Shown here: piece by piece, positions 55,613 through 64,000 of the stretch
Position numbering within the stretch: position 1 is the stretch's first letter
Layout of the letters: each line of letters begins with the position of its first letter
NCBI GenBank assembly: GCA_948567375.1
Contig: OX419762.1
Coordinates: 39,785,034-39,849,033 of the forward strand
Direction of reading: 5' to 3'
From: Lunularia cruciata
Lineage: Eukaryota > Streptophyta > Marchantiopsida > Lunulariales > Lunulariaceae
DNA length: 64,000 nucleotides
Translations under genes and position numbers: made by a program
The notes under the pieces: model-generated
The model's database searches: none
What the model saw: the letters and a program-made list of their open reading frames with translations, nothing else
Told to the model about the DNA's origin: nothing

Positions 55613-55842
55613 CGCCACTCAATTGCTTCCTGATATTCTCCTACAAAGAGGGTTACCCGTTTAGGTAATGATTCAATCCTCTCTGTTTGCCCATTTGGTA
55701 ACTCTACTTCTTCACTTCCATCTCTCTCTAGATCCATTCCCAATCTTATTGCAATAGAGCGAGACAAGAAATTCTCTGTTGCTCCCGGATCTATTAATAC
55801 TCTCACTTGATTACCTTCTAGGATTCCATTCACGACAATCAA
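55613..55842 (-). pseudogene. Group D aspartic protease, truncated
   Basis: MIVVNGILEGNQVRVLIDPGATENFLSRSIAIRLG with the active-site triad now D-P-G, then VTLFVGEYQEAIEWRV. The reading frame continues only artificially into element A antisense. Confidence 0.85.
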
Positions 55843-55869
55843 TTGTGAGGTTGCCTTTCGGGATCTTTA

Positions 55870-57028
55870 CGCATTATTCTTCTTCCTTCCCTTGCTTCTC
55901 TGCTTCCTTATTGAGCCAATAAGACCGCAAGGTACATTTACTGGTGATCTTTGTTTTCCAAAGTGGTTTCCACCTCCTCCTCTTCAATGTGCCTCTCCAT
56001 GTTGTTCAAAGATCGCCTGTACGAAGGCCGAGGGCCTCTAGGGAAACAAGTGCGACAATTGGTAGATATGTGCCCAATACGGCCACAATTGTAACAACAG
56101 TGTTGTTCTCCTCGAGTCCCTTCTCCTTGTGGGACTCCATCTCTTTGTTCTTCTACCCGTCCCCGCTCCCCTTGAAGCGGCCGTGCTCCTCAATCCCGGA
56201 ATCGAAGGTTGCCCAATTCCATTGGTATTGGTCCACCCATGTGTGGCATTTCTGCCCAATAATGTTGAGGTGGAACTACTCCTTCACCTCTACCTAATGC
56301 TCCTGCTATTCTTTGCGCACAAGCAATGGCTTCAAATACCGTGCAAGGGTTTTGCACCATGACTTCTTGGCGAATCCACTCTTTCAACCCTCGTTGGAAA
56401 TTATTGAGAGCCTCTGCTGGACTCATGTCGGTAATTGCAACTTGTAGATCCAAAAAGGCCTCCACATACTCTTGGATGCTATTCTCTTGTCTCAATCCCC
56501 ATAGTCGGGTTCGAGCCATCTGCACAAAATCCACCGATTGGAAATTCTTCAGCAGTCCTTCTTGCATTGCTGTCCATGTGACCTCCTTCTCTCGGCCAGC
56601 ATGGATCGTTCCCAAGGATCATACCATGTGAGCACTTTATTGGTCAAGTACCCACATGCAAACATGCCTGCAGCATGCTCTGTGATCTCTGTTGAGAACA
56701 ATCGGAAATATCGATTCATTCTCAAGATCCAATTTTCCACAACTCCCATCGTACGCTGCCCCTTGTAAGGCTCGATGTTGCAAGTCTTCTTCATCCGGAG
56801 TAGCAATGTGGCTTCATCGTTGATAGGGTTTGTAGGCATAGGTGCCTCTCCAAGTACTTTGGTCATAGGTACTAGGTTTTGAGACGGCTCTTCTCCTTGC
56901 ATGGCTTGATCGTTCCTGAGGATCTGCACTTGACTTTGTAATGTCTCCATGGTCATCTTAATCTCTTGAAATGCATTCAACATCCCTTGCATTCCTTGCA
57001 CCAGCTCTTGCAATTGTGGATCCATGGT
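55870..57028 (-). pseudogene. Group D gag
   Basis: MDPQLQELVQGMQGMLNAFQEIKMTMETLQSQVQ (helical N-terminus near 57025), capsid segments MRKMKTCNIEPYKG-like and YFRLFSTEITEHAAGMFA, then in another frame LLKNFQSVDFVQMART and FQRGLKEWIRQEV. The zinc knuckle CYNCGRIGHISTNC is near 56055-56095. A small deletion near 56580-56600 shifts the frame between the two halves. Without it gag would be complete. Confidence 0.85.
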
Positions 57029-57615
57029 TTCTACAACATCCAATTGCTAACGTCTACTTCAATACAGTGTCAATATAATCGCTCTCGAAGGCGCACAAAC
57101 TATCGGAACTACCATTGGGACCTCAGAAGCTATCACTTGTTGATAATACTCCTCACCAAAATTCCTAACCACAAAATCTCTAAACATCACTTTCGGCCTC
57201 ACTACATAACAGATTTCTACTTGAGTGTTGAAAGGGAGGGGATTTGGGACATTCATATCCATATTATCATAATAGAATGTAGATCGTCAAATCCCACTCT
57301 CTGTCATATATCACCACAGGTAGAATCACCGAGTTTGGTGAGTTCATCACTTTGTCCATGAATTCCGCACCAAAGTGATAAACTAGTGATACTCTCATCT
57401 ACTCACGCTGGATGTACATAACCTTGATGTGGAATGGGTTTGAAAATGGAAAGCTAGGTGCGGGAAATTGTCCCCTCGGCGCATCCATCCCATCCGCTCT
57501 CTAACGCCCTTCCTAAGTCTAGCGATTACTCTATATTCTCTGCCTCAAATTACTCAGTTTCAGTAGTTCGTGCTATTCCAAGAGGGGTGATCCACTCTCT
57601 AGGACTAGAACACTT

Positions 57616-57627
57616 GCTCTGATACCA
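57616..57627 (-). promoter_or_regulatory. Primer-binding site, initiator tRNA-Met
   Basis: Minus strand TGGTATCAGAGC, one base from the LTR end at 57629. Confidence 0.9.
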
Positions 57628-57628
57628 T

Positions 57629-58366
57629 TGTAATACTCCAAGGACAAGAGAAGAGAGAAAACACAGATTGCACACTCAAACATTCGATACCCCAAGGGAG
57701 CACCTTCTCTTTATTATATAGACAAAGAGGATCTCCTCCAAGGAAGCTCCACCATAGGATTAGGGACACAGATAGGTGACATGTCAGCAAGCTCCACCCT
57801 TGGATTACTTAATTGGATGGGTGACCTGTCTGGTCTAGGTCCTATCTGGTTGGTCAAACAAGCTTTGACCAGAAGGAATCTTTTAGGGAATTTTCTTGTA
57901 GGAATCTTAGAATCACGTGAGTAAGGTACCGTTGGAAAGCTCTCAATGAGACAAAGCAGGGGGAGGGAAGGCTAGTCATTCCTCCGTTGGAGGGGGAATC
58001 TGCACATTTTCGAGGCCTAATTCATCCGTTTAGGCCTCCAAAATTGCCTTCAAAGATTTCAGGCATATTTTGGTCCCTACTCTATTAGTAGAAGTCCCTT
58101 TTTGGTGATACCTCTTTCTGATCTCTTTAGTCCATCATGTGTAACATCCTTCCAGATGTTACCAAACCAATTCTCACCTTTAAATCATATGTCTAGCTAT
58201 TGGTTCTAAGGTTCTCAAGTCTATTTCGGTTTCTGCCCTATTAGTAGAAGTACTCTTTTGGTGATAATTCTATCTGATCTAATTTGACCATCATGTATAA
58301 CATCATTCTAGAAGTTACCAAACCAAATTTCACATCTAGATCATATGGCTAACCCTTGGTATTACA
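57629..58366 (-). repeat. Group D 5' LTR (738 bp)
   Basis: Minus strand TGTAATACCAAGGG...GGAGTATTACA. Colinear with 17808-18542. Confidence 0.92.
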
Positions 58367-58417
58367 CACACACAATCTGTTTAAGAGACTCCAGGTGATG
58401 CTCACCAGCTTCTATAT
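58367..58417 (-). repeat. Scrap of group A LTR
   Basis: GTTTAAGAGACTCCAGGTGATGCTCACCAGCTTCTAT matches the group A LTR block seen at 9205-9228/18942-18960 and 28668-28700. It shows that the D element lay in a group A LTR. Confidence 0.65.
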
Positions 58418-59104
58418 TGTAGCACCCATTTGTGCATGTATGTGTTATTGTAGTATTTAGTTTGGTATTATAAGTACTTGAGAGAAAATATTTATATAGA
58501 GGCAAAATATAGTTCTACATTAGTCATGATTAGCTAAAGTTAGTCATAGTTAAGATAGTGTGGACCTTACTTTAGAAGAAGTGGAAAAGATGAGCACTAC
58601 TATGTTGGATTCTAGTGTGGTGACTTGGTATTATTCTTAGATGTTTGGCTTTGAGGAAAGAATTGAGAACTCTTTGGCCCACAAGCCTTTTTGTTTAGGA
58701 CTCTTTTATAGTCCAAGGATAGCTTATGCAAAGGAATCCTTGACTTAGTGGTTGGGTTAAGATAAGACCACATGCTTAGGAGAATATTCCCATGAGTATG
58801 GATATTACTTTAGCTTTTTGACTTTATTTGACTTTATTTGACTTTATTTGACTTTTAGCCTAGTAACTTGAGTTACTCCAATAATTAGTAACTTTAGTGT
58901 GTAACTATTTCACAAGTATATAACCTAGGGGTGAGGAAGTACTCAATATATTTTCATTTGAAACTATCTCTCTCTCATTGAGTTCATTAATGAGCAATGG
59001 TTTGAGTCTTGGAGTACAATGGAGTTGGGGTTACCTTCTTAGTCCATGATGCATTACCATAATAGCCATCTGAGGTTCATCTTGAGTGAGAGATAGGTTG
59101 GCTT
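58418..59104 (+). repeat. Group B LTR, plus orientation (solo or end of a lost element)
   Basis: TGTAGCACCC...GATAGGTTGGCT, full length, more diverged than the 42705 copy. Its end abuts another B LTR in the opposite orientation. It has a triple TTGACTTTAT repeat near 58820-58850. Confidence 0.88.
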
Positions 59105-59513
59105 TGTGAGCTGGCTTGTCTCTCACTCCATACTCATGGGAATATTCTCCTAAGCATGTGGTCTTATCTTGACCTAACCACTAAGTCAAAGATTCCTTCA
59201 CATGTGCTATCTTAGGACTATTGAAGAATTCAAAACAAAAAGGCTTGTGGGTCCAAGAGTTCTCAACTCTTTCCTCCAAGCCAAACACCTAGGAATAATA
59301 CCAATTCAACACACTAAAATCCAAAATGGTGGTGCTCATCTTTTCCACTTCCTCTAAAGTAAGGTCCCCACCATCTTAGCTATGACTAACTTTAGGGTAG
59401 ATCATGACTTAGGTAGAACCATCCTTTATCTCTATATAAATAATATATCTCAAGTACTTGTAATACCAAACTAAGTATCACAATACCACACACATGTACA
59501 AATGGGTGTTACA
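59105..59513 (-). repeat. Group B 3' LTR with internal deletion
   Basis: Plus strand TGTGAGCTGGCTTGTCTCTCACTCC, then a jump to ATACTCATGGGAATATTCTCC...GGGTGTTACA. About 270 bp of the LTR are missing. It is followed by the antisense polypurine tract and pol. Confidence 0.88.
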
Positions 59514-61252
59514 TTTACCCCTGGATTAAGCTTTCACTTTGTCCTCAAAGTGAAGGTCTCTCTACCTTCTATGATACATCTTCAACTTATCATGGTTAAT
59601 ATTATCAAAGTGTCTTCCTCCAAAATCCTTGATATCATAGGTGTAATTGCTCTACACCTCCTCCACTATGAAAGGTCCAAAGTACTTAGGCAAAAACTTC
59701 TTTTGCACTCTCTTGAATCGAATAGAATGAAACACCATTATCCAATCTCCTTTTTTGAAAGGATCCACCTTCTTTTTGCCTTGCTTCTTGTCATAGCTCT
59801 CCTTTTGTTTCCTTTGGGTTTGCTCCACTCAAACCATAGCAATTGCTTTGGCCTCTTCCAATTCCATGACTTGATCCTTCCTTGACTTCTCTGCATCACC
59901 TCCTTGTGTTTTCTATAATCTCCTATGAATGCTTTGGAAGGTAGGAAGATTAAAGTGAATAGGTAAGGTAGACTCAATACCATAACCAATTGAAATAGAG
60001 AATATCTGGTAGAAGTCTTCATGGTTGTCCTATACTCCCACAAAATTGCATGAATCTTCTTGTCCCAATGATGTTTAGCCCTCTCTATTTCTACATCTTT
60101 AGCCACTATCATGCACAAGGTCTAATTGGTTTTCTCTGCCAAGCCATTGGAATTTGGCTTATAAGATGTAGTTACTCTATGTGTGATAGAAAAATGTCAT
60201 AGCATGGTTGAAATAATGCTTCTTGTAAACTCTCCTCCTCTATCAAAAACCACTCCAAAGGGCACTCAAACCTAGGGATAATACATTCATAAAGAAATCT
60301 CCCAACTTCATCTTCATCTTCATTCTTGTCCTTCAATGGTCTAGCCTCAACCCACTTGGTAAGATTATCAGTAACTACAACAATGTACTGATTGTTCCTT
60401 GGGGTTCTATTGAGAAGACCTACAAAGTCAATTCTCCACTTCTCAAAAGGTCCTAGCAATGGAATTGATCCAAGAGGTGGAGTGGAGGTAGACTTTCTAG
60501 CAAAAGCTTGACAAACATGACAAGTTTTGCAATACTCAAGACAATCCTTGAAAATCCCTCTCCAATGGTAACCTGCATCTAGAAGGTGAGGTCTAGATCT
60601 TGCTGCAAAGGCCTTCTTCTCCCTAGCATGCATCCCTTTTGGATAGTTACCTCTTGTAACAAAGTCCACTATCTCCTTGTACTCTATTAGAACCTCTTGA
60701 GTGATTGAGATTGTCATCAACTCCTCATCCAAGAAGGAATCATCCATTAGCTCATCTCTATCATGATCATAAGCCCTAGATAACAAATCAGCATTTGCAT
60801 GTTTCTTTCCTAGACTCAATGTTGTAGTCATTCTCATATAAGAGTACCATCCACCTTGCTAGCCTCCCTTCTACATTAGGCTTTTTGAAGACGTACTTCA
60901 AACCCTTGTGATCCATGATAATGGTGGCTTTTCCTCCAATCAAGTAGTGTCTAAACTTCTTGAGACCAAAGATCACTGCCAATCCTTCTCTCTCCGTGAT
61001 AGAGTAGTTCTTTTATGCTGAAACCATTTGTCTACTAGCATAAGCTATTGGATGATCATGCCCATCTTGGTCTAATTGACTAAGAGTGCATCCTATAGTA
61101 ACATTGGAAGCATCAGTGTAAGGGATGAAAGGCTTGCTCCAATCAAGTTTAGCAAGAATTGGAGCTACAACAAGAGATTGCTTGAGCTCCTCAAAAGCTT
61201 TGAGAGCCTCCTTTTCTTCTAAAATCACCATCTAATCTACACCCTTCTTCAT
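59514..61252 (-). pseudogene. Group B Pol remnant: end of RT, RNase H, integrase
   Basis: Minus strand starts in the RT connection (MVILEEKEALKAFEELKQSL, 61231). RNase H follows (PYTDASNVTIGCTL, IIMDHKGLKYVF), then integrase with CKTCHVCQ, RIDFVGLLNRTPRN and NSNGLAEKTN, and the C-terminal barrel near 59640-59740. Compared with 46569-49778 there are frameshifts, a deletion near 60590 (the segment between RSRPY and YHWRG is missing) and stops. The H element at 61253 cuts off the 5' part. Confidence 0.9.
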
Positions 61253-64000
61253 TGTGACAACCCGGAAAATATCACTTTTGCGGTTATCGGGTAAGTAAAG
61301 TTTGTTCCCGCAGAGACACGAGTCAGAATTGGTCAAATACAAAGTCAAAGTAGCAATTTAGTTCTTCTTGAGTTCTTCTTTAATCTCTCAGGTAGAAACT
61401 ACACCCAAAAGAGAGTAACAAGCACTGACTCGCAGTCTTGTCACAAATTAACACTCCTTAATCACAACTCCATCAAATCTTTCCAAACAATCTTGATTGT
61501 GATGATTTAGGCTCTCTTGAAAACGGCACTTCACTACAAAACGACGTCGCCTCAAAATTGTGTTCCACCCCTCCACTGAAGGCACAACTTCCTCGATCAA
61601 AATTGCTTCACATCAACCTCACACTGCACTCACAAATGCAAAATACTACCAACACTACAATTCCTCTCGGATCTGTCAAGGCATTGCTTCGATTGCACTT
61701 CACTCAGGATCAACCACACAGAATGAAGATCAAGGCTACGAAATCCAACATCCAACAAGCACACTGACTTGCACTTCAAATTTCTTCACACACTCACAAA
61801 CACAAGTACAATGTTGATACTCGGAATCAAGCTCAAGCAACAAGCACTGCTTCACAACACTTTGCTTTATCTATTCTTAAAAATTATGAGCATTGAACAA
61901 CATGATACTGCAAATGCCACTCTTAAGTAGTGAAGCAATTGATAGTTCTAACAACTATACCGTTCTACAACAACTTTTCTAACGTGTAGATCCGAAATAA
62001 CAATGCACCTCTTTATATCTACCTCTTCATATCTCAAAAACTATTACTACTCTGATCCGATGTCTACTTCGTCATCTGCTTTCAAACCCGAACCCAAAGT
62101 AAATTTACTTCCTACTACTCTGTCCTCGGGTTTCATATCTCCTACTTCTTCTACCAAATCTAGCAATTCTCTTTCCTGATCTGAAATTGCACTAGTGGGT
62201 AATCTATCTAACTCTTCATCTCTTGACCCACTCTTCTCCAATGTCTCCATCTCTAACTCCGAAGACATCTGCACTCCTATGTTATCTACTTTGGGTTTGG
62301 CTCTAACATCTTTCCAAAGTTTATCTATCTCTATTTTCACTAAATCTAATCTAATCGCAATATTGTCCTCTACTTCTAAGATCTTCCTGTCTACACGAGT
62401 TCTTAAACTGATCAACAAGGCATTCAAATCAGTGTCTTTTGCATGTCTTTGCCTCATCTCTTGCACCAACAATTTCAACTTGTGTAGCCTCGTTTCTTCA
62501 ATTTGAATGCTGGCCTCTATACTCAACATCGCGTTCATCCTAAGGACTATCTCCTTCAACGGCTCCAATCTCATTTTTCTTTCTCACTCTTGATCTGCAA
62601 GCCAATCCTCCCTATACATGGCCAATTCCGCCTCGAACTCGGCTTTCACCGTCTCCTTCTCCTTCTCCTTCTCCTTCTGTACAACCTTCTCCTCTTGATT
62701 ACGAAGTAACTCTCGTAATCTCTCTTCTTCCCTATATCGTGCTGCCAAATCTCTTTGCCAGAGTTGCTTCTTCTCCTCTACGCTCTCCATCACGCTATCG
62801 AGCTCTTGATCCTTTGCTGCTACTCTCGCCATAGCATGGATAACTTCTACCCTTGAATCAGCAAACTGTTGCTTCAAAATCTTGTACTCTGCTACTTGTC
62901 TTTCCCTTGCTATGTCAGTCTTCTTAACAAGATCTTCTCGATAACTCACTTCTCTCTTTAGATCTTCAATTACCTAAGTCCTCACTACTACCTCTACTCG
63001 CAGTACTTCCCTTTCCTCCTCACCTCGGGTTATACTCTTCTTCAACCCCGAGTTCTCTTCTTCTAATCTTGATTACACCTGCAAGACAGTCTTCACCTCT
63101 GGACAAGTCGACTGCATCTCCTTCTTCTTGTGCTCTAACTTCACCAACAAAGGACACACCACCTCCCGCAGGTACTCAACTCCATCACTCGAGGTTACCT
63201 CTTCTTGCATAGCAACTTCTCTTTGCACTTCTTGTTCATCCGATACTCGTCTTTTTCTCTGCAGTCTTTGTATCGGCACTAACGCCTCGCTCACCGAGCT
63301 TTCATTCACCTCTTCTTTCACGTTACTTGGACTTGCATCACACTTCGCCTTGCGTCTCAAGCAAACTCCCCTCTAAACTATGATCTTCTTCTCTTTTGCC
63401 TCGGGTACTTCATCTTCCAACTTTGTGGTGTCCTCGGCTTTGATCTCTGCCTGCACTTCTTCTTCTTCCTCTGCAACAGCTGGCACCGATGTCATTTCTC
63501 CACCCTCATCGCTGTCGCTTCTCATATTTCCGCTCTGTAGCATTAGCTCGGGCTCCTCCTCGTGTTCCAAGTCTTTGGACTTGCACTTGGCTTCAGCTTC
63601 CAAGTCTTCATCTTCCAACTCAATCACCACCATGCCTCACCTCAGGTTTCCTCTCCTGGTCTTCCGAGGTTTCGTCGTATCTTCGGCTTTGCCCTGCCAA
63701 CTTCTCTTCTTCAATTTTGGAGTACTCACTTCTATCTCCACATTCTTCCCCGTCTTCTTGTAGTACTCATCGGTGCTTCTGATTTGCAAGATGTACTGCT
63801 GCTCCTCTACATTGACCTCCTTTCTCAAATTGGGATGGAAATGAGACACCATCTAAGTTCACTCCGCCGAGTTCAGCAAATTCAACCTGAGGTAGAAATG
63901 AGCTGCAAACGGCATGATGTCATGTGGAGGCGATTTATCTCGCAAATTCCACACCATTTGTTGCATTCTCCCATGGAAACACCTTGCCCAATTAATTGGT
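61253..64000 (-). mobile_element. Group H element, copy running off the window
   Basis: Plus strand begins TGTGACAACCCGG (antisense of the H end GTTGTCACA), inserted into group B RT, with TTCAT as the left flank. The 3' region and gene are colinear with 36299-39941. The 5' end lies beyond 64000. Confidence 0.75.
62047..64000 (-). pseudogene. Group H coiled-coil protein (partial, nonsense-interrupted)
   Basis: One frame from the window edge down to 62047, homologous to 36979-39527: MVWNLRDKS, NVEEQQYILQIRSTDEYY, an acidic middle, a coiled coil (62584-63060, ITRGEEEREVLRVEVVVR, DLVKKTDIARERQVAEYKIL) and a C-terminus ending DEVDIGSE. At least four in-frame stops (63634, 63373, 62974, 62584 areas) and no frameshift seen. 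Comparison with the other copy explains most stops as CAG-to-TAG or CGA-to-TGA. Role unknown. Confidence 0.65.

Larger units (their letters stand above)
55613..58366 (-). mobile_element. Group D Ty3/gypsy element, 5' part only
   Basis: Minus-strand order: 5' LTR (58366-57629), initiator-Met PBS, gag, start of protease, then cut at 55613 where it abuts element A. RT, integrase and 3' LTR are missing. It is flanked on the right by a scrap of group A LTR. Better preserved than the copy at 12933-18542. Confidence 0.9.

Overview
This window looks like repeat-rich nuclear DNA from a large-genome land plant. It is almost wholly built of nested Ty3/gypsy LTR retrotransposons in different stages of decay, and I recognise no ordinary host gene, tRNA or rRNA. 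The primer-binding sites (initiator-Met-like and Asp-like), the chromodomain integrases and the layered insertions are typical of plants. A DNMT3-like methyltransferase points away from angiosperms (which are thought to lack DNMT3) and towards a gymnosperm, fern, lycophyte or bryophyte. That placement is inference.

Five element groups recur. Group A is a gypsy element with a C5-cytosine-DNA-methyltransferase domain between protease and reverse transcriptase: best copy 40243-55612 (+), decayed copy about 7708-29003 (-, interrupted), further fragment 7083-7707. Group B is a non-chromodomain gypsy element with a ~680-bp LTR and an Asp-type PBS: near-intact copy 42705-50505 (+), plus 1-2282 (-), 59105-61252 (-) and LTR fragments. 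Group C is a chromodomain gypsy element (2283-3717, 30053-32636, both +). Group D is a gypsy element with a ~735-bp LTR and an initiator-Met PBS (12933-18542 and 55613-58366, both -). Group H is a TG...CA element that encodes a coiled-coil protein and no polymerase (9796-11686, 19314-21194, 36299-39941, 61253-64000).

Layout: 1-2282 B copy; 2283-3717 C copy; 3718-4111 B LTR piece; 4112-7082 remnants of another gypsy element with a purine-rich tract; 7083-29338 decayed group A material (-) interrupted by a block at 9229-18941 (holding one H and one D copy) and by an H copy at 19314-21194; 30053-32636 C copy; 32637-36298 no gene but a 75-bp tandem repeat; 36299-39941 H copy; 39942-55612 the methyltransferase element A, with B inserted inside its gag; 55613-58366 D copy; 58418-61252 two B-family LTRs in inverted contact followed by a B pol remnant; 61253-64000 H copy running off the end.

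The standout is element A. One reading frame holds gag with two zinc knuckles, an aspartic protease, a methyltransferase with its catalytic motifs in place, then a TAG followed by RT and RNase H in the same frame. The TAG sits in the classical leaky context TAG-CAR-YYA, and the decayed sister copy keeps both the TAG and that context. A second, earlier TAG in A is CAA in the sister copy, so it is a recent mutation. Taken together this suggests a retrotransposon that makes Gag-PR-methyltransferase as its main product and reaches RT-RNase H by stop-codon readthrough.
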